Shown piece by piece: positions 44,382 to 51,872 of a DNA stretch of 64,000 bases. The notes beneath the pieces are model-generated. The model was given only the letters and a program-made list of their open reading frames with translations. It made no database searches and was not told the DNA's origin. Where the stretch lies: contig JANQMR010000011.1 in NCBI GenBank assembly GCA_028279985.1, forward strand, positions 248,001-312,000, read 5' to 3'. The translations under genes were made by a program, and so were the position numbers. Numbering within the stretch: position 1 is the stretch's first letter; the number at the start of each line of letters is the position of its first letter. The stretch is from Woeseiaceae bacterium. Its GTDB lineage: Bacteria > Pseudomonadota > Gammaproteobacteria > Steroidobacterales > Woeseiaceae.

Positions 44382-45482
44382 ATGAGCCGACTACCGATCG
44401 ATTTCTACAAACCCCTGGCCATCGGCGCGCCCGAGCCCTGGCGCGGCCTGCCGGTGCGCCCGGAGCGCATGATTCATTTCTTCCCGCCGCAGGTCGAGAA
44501 GATTCGCGCCAAGGCGCCTGAGATCGCACGTCAGGTCGATGTGTTGTGCGGCAACCTGGAGGACGCGATTCCGATCGACGTGAAGGCCGAAGCGCGCAAG
44601 GGATTCATCGAGCTGGCGCGCAATGCGGATTTGGGCGATACGGCTTTGTGGGTACGGGTCAATGCGCTCAACAGCCCCTGGTTCCTGGATGACGTCATGC
44701 AGATCGTCGAAGCGCTCGGCGACAGGCTGGATGCCATCATGGTGCCCAAGGTCGAAGGGCCTTGGGACATCCATTTCGTCGATCAGTTTCTGGCGCAGCT
44801 AGAGGCGCGCCACGATATCGGGAAGCCGATCCTGCTGCACGCACTGCTGGAAACCGCCCAGGGCGTCGAGAACATCAAGCAAATTGCCGGTGCGAGCCCG
44901 CGGATGCACGGCATGAGCCTGGGCCCCGCCGACCTCGCCGCCTCCCGGCGCATGAAAACCACGCGTGTCGGCGGCGGCCATCCGTTCTACGGCGTGCTCG
45001 CCGATCCGTTGGAAGATCATCCTTTGGAAGACCGCCCCTTGGAGGATCGCCTGGAAGACCGGACGGCGGAACTGAACGAGCGCAGCTTTCACCAGCAGGA
45101 CCTCTGGCATTACACGATTGCACGCATGGTGGACGCTTGCGCCGCGCACGGCATCGGCGCTTTCTACGGACCGTTCGGGGACATCCGCGACGAGGCGGGT
45201 TGCGAAGCGCAATTCCGCAATGCGTTCCTGATGGGATGCTCGGGGGCCTGGTCGCTCGCGCCCAACCAGATCGCGATTGCCAAGCGCGTATTCAGCCCGG
45301 ACGTGGACGAGGTCCTGTTTGCGAAACGTATTCTCGACGCCATGCCCGACGGTGCCGGAGTCGCCATGATCGACGGTAAGATGCAGGACGATGCAACCTG
45401 GAAGCAGGCCAAGGTTATCGTCGACCTGGCCCGGCTGGTAGCCAAAAAGGACCCGGAGCTGGCCGAAGCGTACGAATTTTGA
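44382..45482 (+). CDS. mcl: Malyl-CoA / beta-methylmalyl-CoA / citramalyl-CoA lyase
   Basis: The 366-residue CitE-type lyase has [21 protein letters not shown], the acidic Mg-binding [39 protein letters not shown] and [26 protein letters not shown], followed by [18 protein letters not shown] and [16 protein letters not shown], typical of Mcl. It joins propionyl-CoA and glyoxylate to beta-methylmalyl-CoA and also cleaves malyl-CoA and citramalyl-CoA. Between the GGGHP and QQDLWHYT blocks there is an acidic tandem repeat ([15 protein letters not shown]) coded by 15-bp units at 45004-45063, which looks like an inserted loop. Confidence 0.92.
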   Translation: MSRLPIDFYKPLAIGAPEPWRGLPVRPERMIHFFPPQVEKIRAKAPEIARQVDVLCGNLEDAIPIDVKAEARKGFIELARNADLGDTALWVRVNALNSPWFLDDVMQIVEALGDRLDAIMVPKVEGPWDIHFVDQFLAQLEARHDIGKPILLHALLETAQGVENIKQIAGASPRMHGMSLGPADLAASRRMKTTRVGGGHPFYGVLADPLEDHPLEDRPLEDRLEDRTAELNERSFHQQDLWHYTIARMVDACAAHGIGAFYGPFGDIRDEAGCEAQFRNAFLMGCSGAWSLAPNQIAIAKRVFSPDVDEVLFAKRILDAMPDGAGVAMIDGKMQDDATWKQAKVIVDLARLVAKKDPELAEAYEF

Positions 45483-45517
45483 GCCGATCCTCTAAAACCC
45501 GCCCCGCTCGAGCGGAC

Positions 45518-45657
45518 CCACTCTAACGAACCTACTCTAACGAACCTACTCTAACGAACCCACTCTAACGAACCCACTCTAACGAACCTACTCTAACAGA
45601 CCTACTCTAACGGACCTGCGCTAACGGAATGCCTCTAACGAACCCTCTCTCAACGGA
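45518..45657. repeat. 14-bp tandem array, 10 copies, between mcl and mch
   Basis: Ten contiguous units of the type CYACTCTAACGAAC. Copies 1-5 differ only at the second base, and divergence grows towards the right end, where the last unit has one extra base. With the next array it fills most of the 287-base gap between two genes of the same pathway. There is no spacer between units, so this is not CRISPR. Confidence 0.95.
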
Positions 45658-45683
45658 CTTTCTCAGCAAACCCTTTAATAAAT

Positions 45684-45769
45684 GCGCCTTTTCATAGAAT
45701 GTCTTTTCGTAGCACGCATTTTTATGGAACGCGTTTTTATAGAACGCTTTATAGAACGCTTTATAGAAA
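45684..45769. repeat. Second tandem array (12-17 bp units, 6 copies) ending at the mch start codon
   Basis: Six units of the type GC-N-TTTTTATAGAAC; the last three are GCGTTTTTATAGAAC, GCTTTATAGAAC and GCTTTATAGAAA. The last unit ends on the base before ATG 45770. The array is AT-rich in a GC-rich genome and replaces a normal Shine-Dalgarno. Confidence 0.85.
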
Positions 45770-46825
45770 ATGAACAGCAAGACCCGACCGGGTAACTACT
45801 TCGAAGACTTTCAAGTCGGCCAGGAGATCGAGCACGCCACGCCGCGCACGATCACCGAAGGCGACGTTGCTGTTTATCAGGGACTGTTCGGCCCGCGCTT
45901 CGCGCTCTGTTCCGCCGATACGTTCGCGCGAAGCCTGGGTTTCGAGCGCACACCGGTCGACGGCCTGCTCGTCTTTCACATCGTATTCGGTCGAACCGTG
46001 CCGGACGTTTCCTTGAACGCGATCGCCAATCTCGGATACGCCGGCGGACGTTTCGGCCGACCCGTCTATCCGGGCGACACGCTGTCTACCGTGACCCGGA
46101 TCACCGGGCTCAAGGAGAACAGCAACGGCAAGACCGGCGTGGTTTACGTGCATTCGACCGGCACGAATCAGCACGGCGAACTCGTCATCGCCTTCGACCG
46201 CTGGGTCATGGTGCGCAAACGCGACCTGGACGCGCCGGCACCCGCGCCGGTCATTCCACAGCTCGACGACGCCTTGCCCGAGAGCGAGCTGACGGTCCCC
46301 TGGTCGGTGGACGGCGGCTACGACTGTACGCTGGCCGGCAGTGAGTTCCTGTGGGAAGACTACGAAATCGGTGAGCGCATCGATCACGTCGATGCCGTCA
46401 CCGTCGAGGAGTCCGACCACATGACCGCATGCCGGCTGTTTCAGAACACGGCCAAGGTGCATTTCAACCTGCACGTCGAGCGCGAGGGACGTTTCGGTAA
46501 ACGCATCGTCTACGGCGGTTACCTGATCAGCGTCGCACGCTCGCTGTCGTTCAACGGTCTGGCCAATGCACAAACGCTGGCCGCCATCAACGGCGGTGCG
46601 CACACCGCGCCTACGTTTGCCGGCGACACTGTTTATGCCTGGTCGGAAGTCCTGGACAAGATGCGCTTCGACGATCACCCAGACGTGGGCGCATTACGCG
46701 TCCGTACCGTTGCGACCAAAGACCGGGCCTGTCACGACTTTCCCTACAAGACCGAAGACGGCAGCTACGACCCGGACGTCGTGCTGGATTTCGACTACAC
46801 GGTGCTAATCCCGCGCCGAACGTGA
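45770..46825 (+). CDS. mch: Mesaconyl-C1-CoA hydratase (2-methylmalyl-CoA dehydratase)
   Basis: The 351-residue protein has two MaoC/hot dog halves: GNYFEDFQVGQEIEHATPRTITEGDVAVYQGLFG at the N-terminus and FLWEDYEIGERIDHVDAVTVEESDHMTACRLFQNTAKVHF in the middle, the signature of Mch/beta-methylmalyl-CoA dehydratase (shown here in parts of one motif region each). It converts beta-methylmalyl-CoA to mesaconyl-C1-CoA. It is the last gene of the rightward operon, separated from mcl by two tandem arrays. No Shine-Dalgarno is seen before ATG 45770. Confidence 0.92.
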   Translation: MNSKTRPGNYFEDFQVGQEIEHATPRTITEGDVAVYQGLFGPRFALCSADTFARSLGFERTPVDGLLVFHIVFGRTVPDVSLNAIANLGYAGGRFGRPVYPGDTLSTVTRITGLKENSNGKTGVVYVHSTGTNQHGELVIAFDRWVMVRKRDLDAPAPAPVIPQLDDALPESELTVPWSVDGGYDCTLAGSEFLWEDYEIGERIDHVDAVTVEESDHMTACRLFQNTAKVHFNLHVEREGRFGKRIVYGGYLISVARSLSFNGLANAQTLAAINGGAHTAPTFAGDTVYAWSEVLDKMRFDDHPDVGALRVRTVATKDRACHDFPYKTEDGSYDPDVVLDFDYTVLIPRRT

Positions 46826-46866
46826 GTAGTCCTCACGGGGACGCGGCATGTCGGTGAGCGTTGCGC

Positions 46867-47715
46867 TCAGAATTCGATGTTGAACGAGCCCAGCACCATC
46901 TGATCGGCGCTCTCGCGGGTCAGGCCGATTGCAAGGCCCAGCCCGAACTCCATGTCGTCGACGCCCTTGTATATGAGACCGGGCGTCAGAAAGCTCTCGG
47001 ACTCCGACCAGCTTTCGCCGAGGTCTTCGCTTTCGGCGCTCAACTCGAGGGAAGCGCGCCATGCCGGTCCGAATGCCCGGACGATCCCAACGCCGATTTC
47101 GAATTCGTTTTCCGACGCCTCTTCCTCATCCTCGGCTGTCGAGCGCGGATCGACGATGCCGTAAGCGAAACTCAGCGTCAGATGCGACGCCGCACCGAGG
47201 TCAGCCCCGAGTATCACGAAGGGTTCGTAGACCCAGGCGTCCTCACCCAGCTCCTTGTCGCTGTCGCCGGTCGGAAGCGTGAGCTCGATGCCGAACGCCA
47301 CGTCGATGCCGTCGGTGGGCGCCAGGCTGTATTTCAGGCCGAGTTCCAGATCGCCGATGCCGGAATGCCGTTGGGCCCCGGCTTCGTCATCGAAAACCTC
47401 GAGGTCGCGCCAGAAAACGATACCGCCTTCGACCTGCAGCCGGTCCGTCAAGCCGTACTCGACGCCGATCTGCGCCCATTGACCTTCCTCTTCCGGCGAG
47501 TCTTGCGATTCGCCGATACCAAGCGTCAATTGCGTTTCTCCGCGTTCCTGCGGATAGACGGATTCGATCAGGAAGAATTCCTCGATCAGTATCGTGGATT
47601 CATCGGCATCGTCCGCATCGTCCGCCATCGCCGGCGACTGGATCACGGCGGCGCTCACCGTAAACAGGATGGCGCACAGGACTTGCGGCAGCGCGAATAG
47701 TCGATTCTCGTACAT
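46867..47715 (-). CDS. Outer-membrane beta-barrel protein (transporter-like, PF13557 type)
   Basis: The 282-residue protein has a signal peptide ending around SPAMA, an acidic stretch (DDADDADE), and a strand-rich body with alternating hydrophobic pattern: GLTDRLQVEGGIVF, GDLELGLKYSLAP, ELTLPTGDSDKELG and a C-terminal F in SFNIEF, as in outer-membrane barrels related to the MetA/phenol-pathway family. The ligand is unknown. Its ATG is 1 base after the stop of the GGDEF-EAL gene, so the two are translated from one message. ATG 47715 is chosen because it places the signal peptide at the start. Confidence 0.75.
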   Translation of the reverse strand: MYENRLFALPQVLCAILFTVSAAVIQSPAMADDADDADESTILIEEFFLIESVYPQERGETQLTLGIGESQDSPEEEGQWAQIGVEYGLTDRLQVEGGIVFWRDLEVFDDEAGAQRHSGIGDLELGLKYSLAPTDGIDVAFGIELTLPTGDSDKELGEDAWVYEPFVILGADLGAASHLTLSFAYGIVDPRSTAEDEEEASENEFEIGVGIVRAFGPAWRASLELSAESEDLGESWSESESFLTPGLIYKGVDDMEFGLGLAIGLTRESADQMVLGSFNIEF

Positions 47716-47716
47716 G

Positions 47717-49405
47717 TCAGCCTCCGGACCCGGTACGCGCAGAAGGGTAGGAGCACGTCGTCTCGCCGTGCTCCTCGATGCTCGCCAGCAACTCGTCGAC
47801 ATTGTCGATCGGCATCGGCTTGCCGAGATAAAAACCCTGTGCTTCGTCGCATCCGTCGCCTATCAGGCGTGAGAGCTGCGTTCCGGTTTCGACGCCTTCG
47901 GCGAGTGTCGTCATGCCGAGACTGTGCCCCATCGCGACAATCGCGCGAACGATGGCATCGCCCGTCCCGTCTCCCGCCGCGTTATCGACGAACATGCGGT
48001 CGATCTTGATCTTGTCGAACGGAAACTTGTGAAGGTAACTCAAGCTGGAGTATCCGGTACCGAAATCGTCCATCGATACGCGAACACCATGCTGCTTCAG
48101 TTGCGACAAGGCCGACAATACCGACTCGGTGTTCTCGATCAGGACACCTTCGGTGATCTCGATCTCGACGCGTTCCGGTGCGAGGCCGGAAGCGTCGATG
48201 ATGTCCTTGAAGCGCTCGGCGAGGTCCGGCTGCTTGAACTGTTCCGGCGATACATTGACGGCGATGTGGAGGGGCTCCGGCCACTGGGCTGCGGCACGGC
48301 AGGCCTCGGTGAGCACCCAGTCGCCGATACGGTCGATGATTCCGATTTCCTCGGCGATGGGAATGAACTTGTCGGGCGGAACGTTGCCGAGCGAGGGGTG
48401 TCTCCATCTCAGCAAGGCCTCGAAACCCTTCAAGACATTGTTGGGAATACCGTACAAGGGCTGATAGTGCAGGGTAAAAGCGCCTTCGTCGATGGCCGAC
48501 CTCAGGCCGAGCTCGAGATCCCGGCGTTCGCGCAGCTTCTCGTCCATTCCGGGTTCGAAGAACTTGTAGGCGGATCGACCGTCCGACTTGGCCCGATACA
48601 TCGCGAGGTCCGCCGATCGCAGCAGTTCCTCGGGGTCGGTCCGGCCGGGCTCGACCATCGTGATACCGACGCTGACGGTAATGGACAGCTCGTGGTCCTC
48701 CAGCCTGAACGGCTTCGCGATCGCGCCGACGATGCGATCCGCCAGCGTTGCGGCCAGCTCGGGCCCCTTGAGCGCCGGCAGGACGATGGCGAATTCGTCG
48801 CCGCCCGGGCGGGCGATCGTGTCGTTTTCACGAAGCACCTCCTCCAGGCGATTGGCGACGGCAACCAGCAGCGCATCGCCCATGCCGTGACCGTAGAAAT
48901 CGTTGATCTGCTTGAACCCGTCCAGATCCAGCGCCAGCACCGCCAGTTGAGTGCCGTCACGTTGCGCCCTTGCGATCTCGAGCTTGAGCCGCTTGGCGAG
49001 ATAAGCACGATTCGCAAGGCCCGTCAGGGCATCGTGCATGGCCAAATGGCGAATGGCTGCTTCCGCCTTGTCCCGGCTGGCGATGTGCCGGCGCAATTCG
49101 GTGACCTGATGCCAAGCGAATACACCGAACAGGACGGACATGAAGATGAGTACGGTAAAGATCTCGTCGATCTCGTACTCCTCGTATTCCTGAGCGAAGG
49201 CCATCAGCCTTTCCATGAAGTCGAATTCCGCGGCAAAGAGGCCAACGACCACAGCGACCACGGCGAGAGCGACGACACGCAATTTTGTCGGATTTGCGGA
49301 CTTGGCAGCCGAGCTGTAAACGAAGCGTCCCGTCAGGTTGAACTGCTGGGTGGCGCTCATCGGAGCTGGCCGGACACGCCTAAAAAGGCGGCTGAACTTG
49401 TGCAT
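47717..49405 (-). CDS. Membrane-bound GGDEF-EAL c-di-GMP enzyme
   Basis: The 562-residue protein has two transmembrane segments (about 43-62 and 83-100) with a short, acidic periplasmic loop, then a GGDEF domain (HDALTGLANRAYL, active site GGDEF in ARPGGDEFAIVL) and an EAL domain (GFEALLRWRHP, then DDFGTGYSSLSYLHKFPFDKIKID and AEGVET). Both catalytic signatures are intact, so it could make and break c-di-GMP. GGAGGG before ATG 49405 fixes the start. The downstream outer-membrane gene is translationally coupled. Confidence 0.93.
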   Translation of the reverse strand: MHKFSRLFRRVRPAPMSATQQFNLTGRFVYSSAAKSANPTKLRVVALAVVAVVVGLFAAEFDFMERLMAFAQEYEEYEIDEIFTVLIFMSVLFGVFAWHQVTELRRHIASRDKAEAAIRHLAMHDALTGLANRAYLAKRLKLEIARAQRDGTQLAVLALDLDGFKQINDFYGHGMGDALLVAVANRLEEVLRENDTIARPGGDEFAIVLPALKGPELAATLADRIVGAIAKPFRLEDHELSITVSVGITMVEPGRTDPEELLRSADLAMYRAKSDGRSAYKFFEPGMDEKLRERRDLELGLRSAIDEGAFTLHYQPLYGIPNNVLKGFEALLRWRHPSLGNVPPDKFIPIAEEIGIIDRIGDWVLTEACRAAAQWPEPLHIAVNVSPEQFKQPDLAERFKDIIDASGLAPERVEIEITEGVLIENTESVLSALSQLKQHGVRVSMDDFGTGYSSLSYLHKFPFDKIKIDRMFVDNAAGDGTGDAIVRAIVAMGHSLGMTTLAEGVETGTQLSRLIGDGCDEAQGFYLGKPMPIDNVDELLASIEEHGETTCSYPSARTGSGG

Positions 49406-49775
49406 TGATCCCTCCGCCTGCGCGAAGCGTCGAACCCGGTAAGCGGGGAGCTGCCGGCTCAGCCGGACCGCGCAGAGATACTAGAAACGGGGCGGGGTAT
49501 ACACGAACCCCATATATGTTTGGCATTATCCACGACACAAGTACGAAAAAACCGTGCATAAGTCGCAAATTCCGAGTAAACGAAGCCAATCAAACGTCCT
49601 GTTACGTTGTGGTCCAGGCATCGCTTTGATAACTCGGTCTCTACCGACCGATCGAGACGCCGGCGCGGCTGTGGGCGCCTAAGGCGGTGCAGGGGCGGCC
49701 GGGATCGACGTTCTGATGGCGACCGTGCTCGGCCTTTTCGTGGGAACCGGCCTGACGACCGTCGCCTGTAGGGCG
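49406..49775. other. Intergenic region between GGDEF-EAL and phosphodiester glycosidase genes
   Basis: This 370-base stretch holds the leader of the GGDEF-EAL gene at its left end and the downstream side of the glycosidase gene at its right. It has a small hairpin (CCGGCTCAGCCGG). I found no convincing gene or terminator. A c-di-GMP riboswitch was considered and not supported. Confidence 0.4.
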
Positions 49776-50711
49776 TTATTCGCTGACGACGATCGCGAGG
49801 TGGTTCGCAACGGTTCGCTCGTTGCCGGGAATGCGTGCCTGGATCGGGCGGCTAAACAATTGTCCCTCGGGCCCAACCATGACCGCCGAACCGCCGCCAT
49901 CGAGGTTGAGTGCATCGGTGGCGCCGAGCGAACGCAGGAAATCGGCCAGCTCCGGCAGGTTCATGCCTTCCGAGTAGCCGGGCTGACGCCCGTCGACGAC
50001 GATCAACCACAGCGTCGAACGGTCCGCGTTCAGCGCAAGCACGGTTCGTGGCGCTCGCTTGAGGGCAAACCGCTCGTCGAACTTGGTAAACGGCGGTGTT
50101 TGCCCGCCGGTCATCAACAAGGGTCCGGCACCAATGCCGTACTCGGTGCCGGGCGGACAGGTGCCGGCAACGATACGCGCCGCATTCCACGTTGCGCAAA
50201 ACGCGCCATCGACGCGGAGGCGAAACCGTGGCGTTCGAATCGTGTTGTCGGAAACCGTTTGGCCGGCGACGATATGTTGGCCCATGACGTTGACGGGATC
50301 TCCGGCCTGCGGATAGGCCGGCTTGCCGTGGGTCCCACTGTCGAACGGTTCGAAGTAACCCGCGTTCACCGCGATGACGGCGTTTATCGACGTTGCGAAA
50401 GCGGAGGTCGTCATGGCCGTGAATTCATGGCTACCACCCCCGCCGGCCGGGGTGGTTCGAAAGCGCACACGCGGGTCGGTAAGATCGACCGTCGCCACGT
50501 GCACCACCGCGTGGCCGCGAACGCCGTAACAACCGTGCTGCACCACAATCGAGGGGTCGATCGCCTCGGCCCGCTCGTCGATCGGACAGGTCAGCGCCTC
50601 GGGGATCGGAGCATCGTTCGGTGCATCGTTCTGTGCCGGCGCCGCCGCGCCCAGGAATACAACAACGATCCCGAAGCCAAACCTTACCGCGGAACCGATG
50701 ACGGAACGCAT
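49776..50711 (-). CDS. Phosphodiester glycosidase (NAGPA domain), exported
   Basis: The 311-residue protein has a signal peptide (to about residue 26) and then the NAGPA/DUF2233 fold: INAVIAVNAGYFEPFDSGT, the GPLLMTGG element, RTVLALNADRSTLWLIVVDGRQPGYSEGM and ATDALNLDGGGSAVMV. Members cleave sugar-1-phosphodiester bonds, such as GlcNAc-1-phosphodiesters. Near the signal an NDAP repeat is coded by 12-bp duplication. It starts 3 bases after the glycerophosphodiesterase stop, so the two enzymes are made together and may attack two bonds of the same phosphodiester sugar. Confidence 0.88.
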   Translation of the reverse strand: MRSVIGSAVRFGFGIVVVFLGAAAPAQNDAPNDAPIPEALTCPIDERAEAIDPSIVVQHGCYGVRGHAVVHVATVDLTDPRVRFRTTPAGGGGSHEFTAMTTSAFATSINAVIAVNAGYFEPFDSGTHGKPAYPQAGDPVNVMGQHIVAGQTVSDNTIRTPRFRLRVDGAFCATWNAARIVAGTCPPGTEYGIGAGPLLMTGGQTPPFTKFDERFALKRAPRTVLALNADRSTLWLIVVDGRQPGYSEGMNLPELADFLRSLGATDALNLDGGGSAVMVGPEGQLFSRPIQARIPGNERTVANHLAIVVSE

Positions 50712-50714
50712 GGC

Positions 50715-51707
50715 CTATCGTCGTCCGCGAGCGGCGAGGTAGTCAAGCAGACGCGCCGGCCGATCGGTCTGAATGGCAGTCACCCCCATGTCGATCAGCG
50801 ACCCCCAGATGGCGTCGGGTAAACCATCCGGGTCGCGCTCATCGCGGCCGCCGGCGATGTCGGGGTACAGCGTGTTGACCCAGATCTCTGCGCCGCCTCG
50901 ACGCAACGGAACCAGGGCCTCCCGAAGAAACCGGTCGTCGCGGAACACGAGTTCGTAGGCAACCGGTGTATAGGCGCCGTACGCAGTTTCGATGCCTGCC
51001 AGATTGTCGGTGCAATATTCCCCGGTTGGTGCCACGGGATCGCACTGGGCCAAAATAGGCATGAACGGCGCGCGGCCGTGAAAGTCCGCCGCCGCCAAGA
51101 CCGGGCTGTCGGGTGCCGCACGGAGCTTGAACAGGACCTGATCTGCGACCCCTGCCCGGTCGACGATCGCCATCACGGCATCGTGGATCGGCTCCTTGAC
51201 GTCTAGATTCACCAGCACGCGGTCTTTCGTGAGTTGCAGCGCCGCCAATAACGTTGGCACCCGTTCGCTCGTCAAGGGTGCACGCCGCCCGCCCGCGCCC
51301 GCCCGCAGCCTGGCACGGCGTATCTTGGACAGCGGCGCCGAATCGACGAAGCCGGCGCGATCGGTAGTGCGGTCCAGCGTCTCGTCGTGTATCACGACGA
51401 GCGCACCGTCCCGGGTCTGGCGGACGTCTAGCTCAACCATATCCACACCGAGCTCGATACACGCTTCAATGGCAGCGAGGGAGTTCTCCGGAGCCCGTTG
51501 CCAGCAGGCACGATGTGCGATGACGATGACCGGGTCCCGGGCAAAGACTTCACGCACGCCATTGACGGGCACGGTGCCGGTTCGCTCGAGACCCGCGCAC
51601 CCCGTCGTGACCAGGGCCGCGAGGATGCCGCAGGCGCGTATCCACCGCGGATGTCTGCAGGCTCGACTGGGAACCCTCCGTCCGGTGCGACAACTTGTTG
51701 AGTTCAT
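50715..51707 (-). CDS. Glycerophosphodiester phosphodiesterase, lipoprotein
   Basis: The 330-residue protein has a lipoprotein signal ending LVTTGC, then the GDPD motifs: VIAHRACWQRAPENSLAAIEAC, the metal-binding ELDVRQTRDGALVVIHDETLDRTT, NLDVKEP and IQTDRPARLLDYL. It hydrolyses glycerophosphodiesters to sn-glycerol-3-phosphate and an alcohol, at the envelope. The only ATG suited to the signal, at 51707, lies in the last unit of a tandem array and has no Shine-Dalgarno. Seven upstream mini-ORFs overlap into it. It is the middle gene of a TonB receptor-GDPD-NAGPA operon. Confidence 0.92.
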   Translation of the reverse strand: MNSTSCRTGRRVPSRACRHPRWIRACGILAALVTTGCAGLERTGTVPVNGVREVFARDPVIVIAHRACWQRAPENSLAAIEACIELGVDMVELDVRQTRDGALVVIHDETLDRTTDRAGFVDSAPLSKIRRARLRAGAGGRRAPLTSERVPTLLAALQLTKDRVLVNLDVKEPIHDAVMAIVDRAGVADQVLFKLRAAPDSPVLAAADFHGRAPFMPILAQCDPVAPTGEYCTDNLAGIETAYGAYTPVAYELVFRDDRFLREALVPLRRGGAEIWVNTLYPDIAGGRDERDPDGLPDAIWGSLIDMGVTAIQTDRPARLLDYLAARGRR

Positions 51708-51823
51708 GGGGTTGAGTTCATGGGGTTGAGTTCATGGGGTTGAGCTCATGGGGTCGAGTTCATGGCGTTGAGTTCATGGTGGTGAGTTCATGCGGCTGAA
51801 CTCATGGGGGCTGAGCGCATGAG
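51698..51823 (-). repeat. 14-bp tandem array (8-9 copies) forming a ladder of overlapping mini-ORFs
   Basis: On the minus strand each unit reads like CCCCATGAACTCAA. Because the period is 14, every ATG opens a five-codon ORF (mostly MNSTP) that ends in a TGA overlapping the next ATG as ATGA. The chain runs through seven mini-ORFs and the eighth ATG is the start of the GDPD gene. The bases around CATGA do not vary between the eight units although other positions do. Confidence 0.9.
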
Positions 51824-51872
51824 CGGGTAACGCCAGCCGGACGAGACGGCGCAGCAGAGCTCCAAGGCCATG

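Noticed and set aside
45518..45769. Possible CRISPR array between mcl and mch
   Set aside because: Units of 12-17 bp follow each other without spacers, and no cas gene is nearby.
49420..49500. tRNA-like GGGTTCGA element
   Set aside because: No matching acceptor, D or anticodon arms could be folded around it.
49406..49560. c-di-GMP (GEMM) riboswitch-like sequence near the GGDEF-EAL gene
   Set aside because: A GGTAAGCGGGGAGCTGCC stretch resembles part of the motif, but it is on the wrong strand and the 5' half of the motif is missing.
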